NCBI RefSeq assembly: GCF_026626705.1
Contig: NZ_JAPNKC010000001.1
Coordinates: 12,587,001-12,651,000, forward strand
DNA from: Pyxidicoccus sp. MSG2
GTDB taxonomy: Bacteria; Myxococcota; Myxococcia; Myxococcales; Myxococcaceae
Direction of reading: 5' to 3'
Length of the DNA: 64,000 nt
Under the pieces are notes generated by a model that worked only from the letters and a program-made list of their open reading frames with translations, was not told where the DNA came from and ran no database searches. Below, piece after piece: positions 9,102 to 22,640 of this stretch. Made by a program: the position numbers and the translations under genes. The stretch's first letter is position 1; the number at the start of each line of letters is the position of its first letter.

Positions 9102-10508
9102 TTACGCGGTGGTCTCCGGCTCCGCCTGTACGGAGGCGGCTTCGGAGGCAGAGACGGTGCGGGTGCTGCGGCGCGGGAAGAAGCGGCGCCACGCGAGGGC
9201 GAAGCCCGTGTACACGAGGACCGAGCCCCCGAGCGAGGCGATGGCGGCGACGAGCTGCCCCAGCCACCCGAGCGCCTCGCCCGTGTGGAGGAAGCGCAGC
9301 CACGTGCGCAGCTTGCGGCCGCTGTTGTAGTCCGCGTAGCCCTCCTGTTTCGCCACCTGGCCGGTGAACGGATCCAACGACACCTGCGTCGACGCAAAGA
9401 GCGGCCACGCCCCCTGCTCGCGCACGGTGAAGGTGAGGGCCTCCACGCCGCCGCCACGCGACTCACCACCGCCACGCGACTCACCACCGCCACGCGACTC
9501 ACCGCCGCCACGCGACTCACCGCCACGACCGCCACCCGCCGGCGGCTGACCACGGGGGCCGTCCTGCCCCGGAGCTCGCTCAGCGGCCTGCGCCTGCGGA
9601 CCCTGGCCACCCTCGGCGGTGCGGGCCTGCGCGCCCTGCGGACCCGCGGGGCGCGGCGCGCCACCCAGTCGCAGCGAGACGGACTTCCACTCGGGAGTGC
9701 CCTTGCGCGCCTCGGCGAAGAGCGCGTCCAGCTTGAGCTTCTCCGCACCCGGGGGCGGCGTGGGCAGCTTCACCCCTGCCTGTGCTCCCGGCGGGCCCTG
9801 GTTCGCGGGCGGCGGATTGCCCGTCATCTTGAACACCAGGTCCGACGCCCACCGGTACGAGATGACCATGCCAGACGTGGTGAGGACGATGATGACCGGC
9901 AGCGACCAGAAGCCGATGACGTTGTGCCAGTTCCAGTCGCGCGCCTTGCCCTTGAGCCCGCGCCGGAACCACAGCGACGGCCGCATGGCGCGCAGCGTCC
10001 ACTTTCGCGGCCACCACAGATACAGGCCGGACACGGCGAGGAAGAGGAACACGATGTTGCTCGCGCCCGTGAGGGCCTTGCCCACCGCGCGGTTGTCACC
10101 CGACGCCGCGAGCCACCGGTGCAGCTCCTCATTCACGTGGAAGAAGTTGCGCCACCCTTCCGCGCCGCCGTCCTTCACCTCGCCCGTGTACGGATTCACG
10201 TAGACGAGGCTCTCGCGGCCCAGGTTCACCAGCACCGCCGCGTCGGGCTCCGGGTACACCGTCACGCCCGAGGGCTGCGCGTCCGGACGGGCGGCGCGCA
10301 CGCACGTCAGCAGCTCGTCCACGGAGAGCCGGGCCGCGTCCGGCGCGGGCACCTGCACCTGGCGCGCATCGCGCTCGGCCCACTCCAGGATCTGCGACTC
10401 GAAGGCAATCGCCGCCCCGGTCAGCGACATGGTCGCGATGACGAGTCCGGCGACGATGCCCACCACCAGGTGAATCCAGAAGAGGATGTTGCGAAAGATG
10501 CTGTTCAT
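9102..10508 (-). CDS. PepSY-associated membrane protein of the iron-uptake block
   Basis: 468 residues from the ATG at 10508 (M-N-S-I-F-R). A GTG at 10547 overlaps the tonB stop by four bases (GTGA) and is a possible alternative start. The N-terminal helix 'IHLVVGIVAGLVIATMSLTG' matches the first membrane segment of the PepSY-TM family; further helices occur at ~145-165, ~190-220 and near the C-terminus, with the long loops outside. A Gly/Arg/Ser low-complexity loop (ESRGGG repeated four times) sits in the second large loop. Family members accompany TonB receptors and are thought to act as membrane-bound reductases or siderophore-processing partners. Co-directional with tonB and the receptor. 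Confidence 0.88.
   Translation of the reverse strand: MNSIFRNILFWIHLVVGIVAGLVIATMSLTGAAIAFESQILEWAERDARQVQVPAPDAARLSVDELLTCVRAARPDAQPSGVTVYPEPDAAVLVNLGRESLVYVNPYTGEVKDGGAEGWRNFFHVNEELHRWLAASGDNRAVGKALTGASNIVFLFLAVSGLYLWWPRKWTLRAMRPSLWFRRGLKGKARDWNWHNVIGFWSLPVIIVLTTSGMVISYRWASDLVFKMTGNPPPANQGPPGAQAGVKLPTPPPGAEKLKLDALFAEARKGTPEWKSVSLRLGGAPRPAGPQGAQARTAEGGQGPQAQAAERAPGQDGPRGQPPAGGGRGGESRGGGESRGGGESRGGGESRGGGVEALTFTVREQGAWPLFASTQVSLDPFTGQVAKQEGYADYNSGRKLRTWLRFLHTGEALGWLGQLVAAIASLGGSVLVYTGFALAWRRFFPRRSTRTVSASEAASVQAEPETTA
9453..9524. repeat. 18-bp tandem repeat (4 copies) inside the PepSY gene
   Basis: Four near-identical 18-bp units beginning at 9453, 9471, 9489 and 9507 (core gccacgcgactcacc on the plus strand). 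In the minus-strand gene they encode the hexapeptide E-S-R-G-G-G. The length is a multiple of three, so copy-number change keeps the frame. Confidence 0.9.
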
Positions 10509-10543
10509 GGGCGGGGACGGGCCCGGGCGCGAGGCCCGTGGCT

Positions 10544-11353
10544 TCACTTCAGGGAGAACTCGACGGGAATCTCGATGATGACGCGCACCGGCCGGCCCTC
10601 GCGCCCGAGCGCCGGGGAGAAGCGCCAGCGGCTGACCGCGTCGATGGCCGCCTGGTCCAGCGCGGGCACGGAGCGGATCACCCGGGTGTTCTCGGGCTCC
10701 ACCTTCCCGTCCGTCCCGATGATGATGCGCACCACCACCAGCCCTTGGATGCCATCCGAGCGCGCGCGGCGCGGGTAGTCCGGAGCCACTTGCTTGAGCA
10801 CGGCCGGGGGACGCGACACCTGCTTCAGCCCGAGGGCCTCGCCCGTCCCGCCCGAAGCGCCCACCACCCCGCCTTGCTGTCCACCAATGACACCCCCCAC
10901 CACGCCACCCACCACCTCACCCACGTTGGCCGCCGGAGCCTCTTCCGTGGGCTCGGACGGCGCGACGTCGACGGGAGGCTCGGGCTCCACGGGCTCGGGG
11001 ATGGGCTTCGGCACGGGCGCGACGAACTGGCGCTCCACGGGGCGCGGGGTGCGCGCCTTCGTCGGGCGCGGCGCCTTCTCCACCTTGGCGGCTCCCGCGC
11101 TGGCGGGCGCGGGCGGCGGCGGCGCGAAGGTGAGGAACACCAGCTCTGGCTCCGGCTTCGTGGGGGCCTTCTCCGGCCGCGCGGACGCGAACATCACCCC
11201 GGCTGCGAGCGCCGCGACGTGCACGGCCACGGCGACCACCACGGCCTGGCCCCAGCGCTTCGACGGAGCCTCGCCCGGGGCCGCTTCGCCCATGCGGAAC
11301 AGCCCCACCGCGGGCCGCGCGCGCTCCACCGGCGCGGTCCGCGCGTCCTCCAT
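10544..11353 (-). CDS. tonB: TonB energy transducer
   Basis: 269 residues from the ATG at 11353 (M-E-D-A-R-T). A single N-terminal membrane helix (~35-55) is followed by a long Pro/Glu/Lys-rich periplasm-spanning region and a C-terminal TonB domain with 'APDYPRRAR', 'GLVVVRIIIGTDGKV' and 'AIDAVSRWRFSP'. The role is to pass proton-motive-force energy from ExbBD to outer-membrane receptors. No exbBD lie in this block; those at 40.4-41.6 kb could serve it. Start choice: an upstream in-frame ATG at 11386 lies inside the Fur box and has a marginal GGTG site; I preferred 11353 because the operator would then precede the gene, but this is not certain. Confidence 0.87.
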   Translation of the reverse strand: MEDARTAPVERARPAVGLFRMGEAAPGEAPSKRWGQAVVVAVAVHVAALAAGVMFASARPEKAPTKPEPELVFLTFAPPPPAPASAGAAKVEKAPRPTKARTPRPVERQFVAPVPKPIPEPVEPEPPVDVAPSEPTEEAPAANVGEVVGGVVGGVIGGQQGGVVGASGGTGEALGLKQVSRPPAVLKQVAPDYPRRARSDGIQGLVVVRIIIGTDGKVEPENTRVIRSVPALDQAAIDAVSRWRFSPALGREGRPVRVIIEIPVEFSLK

Positions 11354-11370
11354 TGCCGGGTAGTCGAAAC

Positions 11371-11385
11371 TGAGAATCGTTCTCA
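11371..11385. promoter_or_regulatory. Fur box upstream of the tonB operon
   Basis: A perfect 6-3-6 palindrome, TGAGAA-tcg-TTCTCA, flanked by A/T-richer bases. This is the core of the classical proteobacterial Fur operator. It lies 17 bp upstream of the chosen tonB start and overlaps the alternative start at 11386. It predicts iron repression of tonB, the PepSY gene and probably the receptor and PiuC-like genes. Confidence 0.85.
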
Positions 11386-11525
11386 TTTTCACCGTGGCAG
11401 CTGGATACTCCCTGGGCAGGCCAGCCGTCAACGGGTGAGTTCAGTGAGGCCGTACTGTGCGTGTGGGGCTGTAGTGCGCAGCTGGTGTTGCTGTCGCTTG
11501 GGAGACCCCGACTCGCGGGCGGTGC

Positions 11526-12014
11526 TTATAGCCGCGTGAAGGACCAGCTCACCGCGCGGCCGCCCTCGTACGGCATGACGCCATGGAAGGGCCGCGAGTC
11601 CCCGTCGAACACGAGCGGCAGGAAGTGCCTGTCTCCGTCCCACAGGTTCAGCTTCGGCAGGTCCACCACGGGGACCCAGGACAGCGAGCCCTCCGGGTTG
11701 CGCTCCAGGGGCGTGCCCTCGAAGCGGTCGATGCGGAAGACGAAGCCGAGCCAGTCCTCCCCCTTCTTCCCGAAGCCGGGCCAGGAGAGGGTGCCGCGCA
11801 GCACCATCTCCACGCACTCGATGCCGGCCTCCTCGCGAATCTCGCGGCGCATGCACGCGGCCACGTCCTCGTCGCGATCCATCTTCCCGCCCAGGCCGTT
11901 GTACTTGCCGTAGTGCGCATCATCCGGCCGCGCGTTGCGGTGGATGAGCAGCACCCGCTGCCGGTCCGGCGACATCACGTAGCCGAGCGTTCCGATGATG
12001 GGCGTGTAGGGCAT
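11526..12014 (-). CDS. Nudix hydrolase, MutT/MutX-like (probable 8-oxo-dGTP diphosphatase)
   Basis: 162 residues. The Nudix box G-x5-E-x7-R-E-x-x-E-E-x-G is intact at residues 42-64 (Gly43, Glu49, Arg57, Glu58, Glu61, Glu62). The remainder (an 'LIHRNxxPDD' strand, 'WVPVxDLPKLNLWDGD', a Phe-rich end) resembles the 155-160-residue MutX/MTH1-type sanitising enzymes that hydrolyse oxidised purine nucleoside triphosphates. Start at 12014 is set by a GGAG site ~7 bases upstream and by family length; an ORF extension upstream has no family similarity. Divergent from gltB. Exact substrate is inference. Confidence 0.88.
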   Translation of the reverse strand: MPYTPIIGTLGYVMSPDRQRVLLIHRNARPDDAHYGKYNGLGGKMDRDEDVAACMRREIREEAGIECVEMVLRGTLSWPGFGKKGEDWLGFVFRIDRFEGTPLERNPEGSLSWVPVVDLPKLNLWDGDRHFLPLVFDGDSRPFHGVMPYEGGRAVSWSFTRL

Positions 12015-12411
12015 GACGGGCTCCGGCGGCGAGGGGTGGGGACTGGCGCGCCTGCGTAGAGCAAAGAAGCGCATCGCACCAGCGCCGTCCCCGTGAAGCA
12101 GGGCGCGCGCGTCCAGCGACATGGCGGCTGCCAGCGCGCCTGCCTGAAACAAAGGGCCGCGCCCCACCCGTTCCATTCCCCATGCGGCGCGTCACGCCCA
12201 GAGTCCCGGGCGCCGCCTCGCGTCACGGAAAAGCCCGCCCCCGGCGGCCCTGCGTCCGCCGGAAAGGCGACGCCTCCCTGCCCCGCGGTGTCGGCCAGCC
12301 CCTCTGGCGTCCCCTTCAGGGCTCGCGGAGGACTGCCATTTGCCGACGCGACGCGTTAGCATGCTGCGTTACCCACATAACCTCCCGCGTCAGCGGGGAA
12401 GGGGGAAGTTG
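12015..12411. other. Divergent intergenic region (Nudix hydrolase / gltB)
   Basis: 397 bp between two divergent genes. It must hold promoters for both directions, but I could not identify convincing -35/-10 pairs or an operator. An 88-codon open frame (12093-12359) shows no family resemblance and no good ribosome site. A GGGGAAG ribosome-binding site for gltB sits at ~12396-12406. Confidence 0.5.
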
Positions 12412-16983
<4,572 letters not shown>

Positions 16984-16985
16984 CC

Positions 16986-18446
<1,461 letters not shown>

Positions 18447-18490
18447 ATGCCTTTGAACACTCCCTTCATGGCAGTCCTTGGTTCACGGCT

Positions 18491-18517
18491 TTCTGTTTTT
18501 TCCTGAACGTCTATAAT
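18491..18517 (+). promoter_or_regulatory. Candidate sigma-70-type promoter of the small exported peptide
   Basis: A perfect TATAAT at 18512-18517 in an unusually A/T-rich stretch. The upstream hexamer TTCTGT at 18491-18496 is a weak -35 with 15-bp spacing. The small peptide gene starts 37 bases downstream of the -10 box. Confidence 0.5.
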
Positions 18518-18553
18518 TCTCCCTGGTAGTCGATGTCTATCCAGGGAGTCACC

Positions 18554-18835
18554 GTGAATCAGATAAAACTGAAGGTGTCGTTGTCCGGACTTGCACTGCT
18601 GATGGGGCTCTTCACGGGCATGACCCTGGCAATCGCCCCCGACTCCGCACCGGGGTTTTCTCCCTCGACGGCCGTCGCGACTGGGAAAGCGGATCCCGTG
18701 TCCTTGTCGGAGGACGGCGACAACTACTCCACTCCGCGGCCCATGATCTGCTCTCTTTCCTGCAGGAGCTGCAACGCCACCCTCTCATGTCCCCCGGGTG
18801 AGGGCACCTGCACCGCAGACCCCTGCGTATTCTGA
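18554..18835 (+). CDS. Small exported Cys-rich peptide, function unknown
   Basis: 93 residues from a GTG start preceded by AGGGAG five bases upstream; an ATG at 18533 in the same frame has no such site. Residues 1-26 form a signal sequence (Lys-containing start, then a Leu/Gly/Met-rich core ending L-A). The mature part is short: a Ser/Thr-rich segment and a C-terminal knot-like region with six cysteines (C-x3-C-x2-C-x5-C-x6-C-x4-C). A small disulphide-bonded secreted peptide is likely. I do not recognise the family. It has its own promoter candidate and a hairpin after the stop, so it appears to be a single-gene unit. Confidence 0.7.
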   Translation: MNQIKLKVSLSGLALLMGLFTGMTLAIAPDSAPGFSPSTAVATGKADPVSLSEDGDNYSTPRPMICSLSCRSCNATLSCPPGEGTCTADPCVF

Positions 18836-18839
18836 GGCC

Positions 18840-18857
18840 TGGGAAGCACTCTTCCCA
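18840..18857 (+). terminator. Hairpin after the small peptide gene
   Basis: Perfect inverted repeat TGGGAAG-cact-CTTCCCA four bases after the stop codon. No U-run follows, so it may act as a weak terminator or stabilise the mRNA end. Confidence 0.45.
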
Positions 18858-19126
18858 ATGCCAGACGCAAACGCACCTGACCCATCATCCTGCGAACCCG
18901 CACCATCGGCCGGTCGGAGGCCTCTGCGCCGTGGAGGCCAGGGTTCCCGTCAGAACCGCTGACGGTTGCTGGATGGCACGCGCTGCGCCAGCACCCGGGC
19001 AGCGCGGCATCTGTCCGCGTCAGAGCATCTTCGCTACCCTCGGGGGAGACTGTCCGTCCAGCGCGATGACCCCAGCTTTGGCGCCCCACCCGCGTGCGTT
19101 CCCCGACGCGAAGGACGGTGCCCCCA

Positions 19127-21976
19127 ATGGCTTCGCAGCCTGTCCGGCCGACTCTCCTCCTGCTGTGTCTGGCGGGAGCCATTGCCTGTGATGGTTCCCT
19201 CCCCGCGCCCCTCTCGGACAGTGATGACCTGGCGCACAGTGTCTCCGCCCTCCTCTCGGGATCTCCGTCCGCCGTGGACGACATCGCCGGAGGCCGCCTC
19301 AGCGGCGCGCCCTACGCGCTGACGGACGTCGCCGGCACGCTCCTCTTCGGCGCCACGGACCTGTCTCGGGGGACGGAGCTCTGGAAGAGCAATGGCACGG
19401 ACTCCGGCACCTTCCTGGTCAAGGACATCCGCCCCGGTCCCCTGGGCTCGGACCCTCACGACCTGACCGCCGTCGGCGGCACCCTCTTCTTCATCGCCAA
19501 TGACGGCGAGCACGGCGACGAGCTGTGGCGCAGCAATGGCAAGCCAACCGGGACGTCGCTCGTCACCGACCTGCGCCCGGGCTCCGCCAGCGCCGGCCTG
19601 CGGGACCTCACCGTCCTGGGACACTTCCTCTACTTCGTCGCCAATGACGGCGTCTCAGGCGTCGAGCTGTGGCGCACCGACGGCACTTCCGCGGGCACCC
19701 GGCTCGTGAAGGACCTCTCGCCCGGGGGCTCGGGTTCCTACCCGTCCCAGCTCACTGTTTCGGCTGGGCGAATCTACTTCTTCGTCGACCGCACCCTCTG
19801 GAAGAGCGACGGCACTCCGGAGGGCACCCTCCCCGTCCGCCAGTTGGAGGCCGCTCCCGGTGTCATCGTCCGCACTCAGGGACTCACGAGTGTTGCGGGA
19901 CAGCTCTTCTTCTTCGTCCAGCTCGACGGCAATGACGACGATGGTACCCCGCTCACCGCGCCGCCCCTGTCGCTGTGGAAGAGCAACGGAACCGCGAGCG
20001 GAACCGTCCGGCTCGCGGACATCGGGAGCCCCAGGCTCGACGGCGATCCGCGCCCCACCTCCGCCCGGGGGCTCCTCTTCTTCGTCACCAGCACTCCGGA
20101 GGACGGTGACGAGCTGTGGCGCAGTGACGGCACCCCCGGCGGCACCTACCGCGTCTCCGACCTTGCCCCCGGCCCGGCCAGCTCCAACCCGAGAGAGCTG
20201 ACCGCGCTGGGAAACCTCCTCTACTTCTCCGCCTGGTCTCCCCAGTACGGCGACGAGCTGTGGCGCAGCGACGGCACCCCCGGCGGCACCGTGCTCGTGA
20301 AGGACATCACCCCCGGGCCGGAGGGCTCCGCGCTCGCATCCCTCCGCGCCCAGCAGGGCCGGCTCTACTTCTCCGCCCGCGAGCCCGGGAAGGGGCACGA
20401 GCCGTGGACGAGCCTCGGCAACCTTGCCAGCACCTCGCGCATCCGGGACATCGCGGGCGGGGCCCTCTCCTCGTCGGCGCGCGACTTCACGGCCAGTGGC
20501 TCGCGGCTGTTCTTCACGGCGAACCACCGCGACTCCGGCGCCGAGCTGTGGGCCATCGGCCTCTCGGATGACATCAGCCAGCTCCCCACGGACCTGCGCT
20601 TCGTCGGCGGCTCCGGCACGGACCGCGAGAGTGACGACACGTCGGCGGCACCGCAGTGGGACCCGGACGCTGCCCGCATGGTGCAGGACCTCCGCCCGGG
20701 CTCCCTACCGCCGTCCACCTCGTCGTGGACCTCCATGGGCGGAACCCTCTTCTTCGACTCGGACGACGGAAGCCTCGGCGCCGAGCCGTGGCGCACCGAC
20801 GGCACCCCGGAAGGAACGTTCCTTCTCATGGACCTCCGCCCGGGTCCCGAGGGCTCGGCACCCTCGCAGTTCTTCGTGCTCGGCGCGCAGTCCTTCTTCT
20901 TCGCCGACGACGGCGTCGTGGGCCGCGAGCTGTGGCGCACCGATGGGACTCGCGCGGGCACCGTCCTCGTGAAGGACATCCACCCGGGCCCGGCGGGCAG
21001 CGCGGCCTTCGGCCTTCCCGTGGTGCTGGGTGGCCTCGCGTACTTCACCGCCACCGACGGCCTCCACGGCGAGGAGCTCTGGCGCACCGACGGTACCGCC
21101 GGGGGCACGGTCCTCGTGAAGGACCTCCGCCCGGGCCCGGCGAATGGCTCGAGCGGCAACCTGCTGGCCGTGGGAGACCGCCTGTTCTTCACCGGCTGCT
21201 TCGAGGACGAAGGCTGGGAGCCAGGCGTCAGCGACGGCACCGCCGAGGGCACCCGGCTCGTGAAGGACCTGGTACCGGGGCCAGACGGATCCTTCCCCCG
21301 GAGCCTCACCGCCCTGGGGACGCGCGTCGTCTTCGCGGCCGGGGACCTGGAGCACGGCAACGAGCCCTGGGTCAGCGATGGCACCGAGGCCGGCACCGTG
21401 CTGCTGCGCGACATCCACGCCGGCCAGGGCAGCTCCGTCCCGGACGGCTTCACCGTCGTGGGCAGCCGCGTCTTCTTCGCGGCCTCGGACCCGGTGAGTG
21501 GCCGCGAGCCGTGGCTCAGTGACGGTACCTGCGACGGCACGGTGCTCGTGGCGGACGTCTGGCCCGGGCCAGAAGGCTCGTACCCCGGCTGGTTCGGAGC
21601 CCTGGGGAACACCGTCCTCTTCAGCGCTGACGACGGGGTGCATGGCCAGGAGCCGTGGCGCTCGGATGGGACGGAGGACGGCACGGCCCTGGTGCGGGAC
21701 ATCTACCCGGGCCCGGGACACTCGGAGCCCCGGTGGATGACGGACTCCGGTGGCTCGGCCCTGCTGCACGCAGACGACGGTGAGCACGGCGCGGAGCTGT
21801 GGCGGACCGACGGCACGTGGGCCGGGACGCAATTGCGGCAGGAGCTGGCACCGGGACGGCTCGGCTCGCTGCCCTACTTCTTCACGCGCGCCGGCCCCCA
21901 CGTCTTCTTCCTCGCTGATGACGGCGCGCACGGCATCGAGTGGTGGGTCCTCGACGAGCCCGAAGGCGGCGGATGA
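19127..21976 (+). CDS. ELWRTDGT-repeat lipoprotein
   Basis: 949 residues. The N-terminus has a Leu-rich signal peptide ending in a lipobox-like A-I-A-C, so an outer-membrane or surface lipoprotein is likely. The rest is a chain of about 18 repeats of ~47-50 residues. Each has an F-F-x-A-x-D-G-x-x-G-x-E-L-W-R-T/S-D-G-T core followed by G-T-x-L-V-K-D-I-x-P-G-P-x-G-S, a beta-propeller-like or superhelical repeat known as the ELWxxDGT repeat in myxobacteria. One divergent spacer at ~485-520 splits the repeats into two arrays. ATG 19127 is preferred because it places the signal peptide at the very start; AAGGA lies 11 bases upstream. Function unknown; surface adhesion or recognition is a guess. 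Confidence 0.88.
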   Translation: MASQPVRPTLLLLCLAGAIACDGSLPAPLSDSDDLAHSVSALLSGSPSAVDDIAGGRLSGAPYALTDVAGTLLFGATDLSRGTELWKSNGTDSGTFLVKDIRPGPLGSDPHDLTAVGGTLFFIANDGEHGDELWRSNGKPTGTSLVTDLRPGSASAGLRDLTVLGHFLYFVANDGVSGVELWRTDGTSAGTRLVKDLSPGGSGSYPSQLTVSAGRIYFFVDRTLWKSDGTPEGTLPVRQLEAAPGVIVRTQGLTSVAGQLFFFVQLDGNDDDGTPLTAPPLSLWKSNGTASGTVRLADIGSPRLDGDPRPTSARGLLFFVTSTPEDGDELWRSDGTPGGTYRVSDLAPGPASSNPRELTALGNLLYFSAWSPQYGDELWRSDGTPGGTVLVKDITPGPEGSALASLRAQQGRLYFSAREPGKGHEPWTSLGNLASTSRIRDIAGGALSSSARDFTASGSRLFFTANHRDSGAELWAIGLSDDISQLPTDLRFVGGSGTDRESDDTSAAPQWDPDAARMVQDLRPGSLPPSTSSWTSMGGTLFFDSDDGSLGAEPWRTDGTPEGTFLLMDLRPGPEGSAPSQFFVLGAQSFFFADDGVVGRELWRTDGTRAGTVLVKDIHPGPAGSAAFGLPVVLGGLAYFTATDGLHGEELWRTDGTAGGTVLVKDLRPGPANGSSGNLLAVGDRLFFTGCFEDEGWEPGVSDGTAEGTRLVKDLVPGPDGSFPRSLTALGTRVVFAAGDLEHGNEPWVSDGTEAGTVLLRDIHAGQGSSVPDGFTVVGSRVFFAASDPVSGREPWLSDGTCDGTVLVADVWPGPEGSYPGWFGALGNTVLFSADDGVHGQEPWRSDGTEDGTALVRDIYPGPGHSEPRWMTDSGGSALLHADDGEHGAELWRTDGTWAGTQLRQELAPGRLGSLPYFFTRAGPHVFFLADDGAHGIEWWVLDEPEGGG

Positions 21977-22057
21977 CGATGAATCCTCGGGAATAGACCC
22001 GAGCCCCAACCGTTATGCGGGGTTCAACCCCAGTTTCAGCCAACGGAGCCTGGAGCC

Positions 22058-22474
22058 ATGAACCCCGAGCAGTCCCTCATCGTGACCGAGACCGACCTGG
22101 AGCGCCTGCGCCACATCATCGACCACCATGGAGGCGGCCGGACGGCCGAGCTCGCGGAGCTGCTCGACCTGGAGCTGTCCCGGGCCCGCGTGGTGGCCTC
22201 GGAGGCAGTGCCGGCCGACGTGGTGACGATGAACAGCACCGTCGTCTTCGAGGACGAGCAGACGGGCGAGCGACGGCAGGTGACGCTCGTCTACCCGCGC
22301 GACGCGCGCAGTGACGACGGCCGCATCTCCGTCCTCGCGCCCGTCGGCAGCGCGCTCATCGGCCTCTCGGTGGGTCAGTCCATCTCGTGGCCCATGCCGG
22401 GCGGCCGCACGAAGCGCCTGCGCGTCGTCGCGGTGCCCTACCAGCCCGAGGCCGCGGGGCACTACCACCTCTGA
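22058..22474 (+). CDS. rnk: Rnk-type nucleoside diphosphate kinase regulator (GreA/GreB C-domain family)
   Basis: 138 residues, matching Rnk (~136). The N-terminal helical part ends in 'AVPADVVTMNSTVVFEDE', the junction signature of Rnk. The C-terminal FKBP-like GreA/GreB domain has 'LVYPRDA', 'ISVLAPVGSALIGLSVGQ' and a basic strand. Rnk proteins bind RNA polymerase near the secondary channel without the full Gre coiled coil; in enterics Rnk influences nucleotide pools. GGAG sites precede the ATG. Confidence 0.9.
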   Translation: MNPEQSLIVTETDLERLRHIIDHHGGGRTAELAELLDLELSRARVVASEAVPADVVTMNSTVVFEDEQTGERRQVTLVYPRDARSDDGRISVLAPVGSALIGLSVGQSISWPMPGGRTKRLRVVAVPYQPEAAGHYHL

Positions 22475-22487
22475 CGGGCCGCGGAGC

Positions 22488-22628
22488 ATGGCCCTCTCCC
22501 CCACGGACCAGAAGCTGTTCGAGGAGCAGCGGAGCATCCGCAGGCGCAATCGCGTCCGGACGCGCACGCTCGTCTCCCTCGTCGACGCCGCGGGCGTCCT
22601 GACGCGAGTCGAGCCCAACACGAGTTGA
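22488..22628 (+). CDS. Small basic protein downstream of rnk, unknown function
   Basis: 46 codons starting 13 bp after rnk, with GGAG four bases before the ATG. The sequence is Arg-rich in the middle (I-R-R-R-N-R-V-R-T-R-T) with a short hydrophobic strand after it. I recognise no family. Close spacing and a ribosome site favour a real co-transcribed small gene; its shortness keeps confidence low. Confidence 0.45.
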   Translation: MALSPTDQKLFEEQRSIRRRNRVRTRTLVSLVDAAGVLTRVEPNTS

Positions 22629-22640
22629 GCTCGAGCCCGG

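Noticed and set aside
12093-12359. 88-codon open frame between the Nudix gene and gltB
   Set aside because: Poor start region, Pro/Arg/Ala-biased shadow composition, no similarity.
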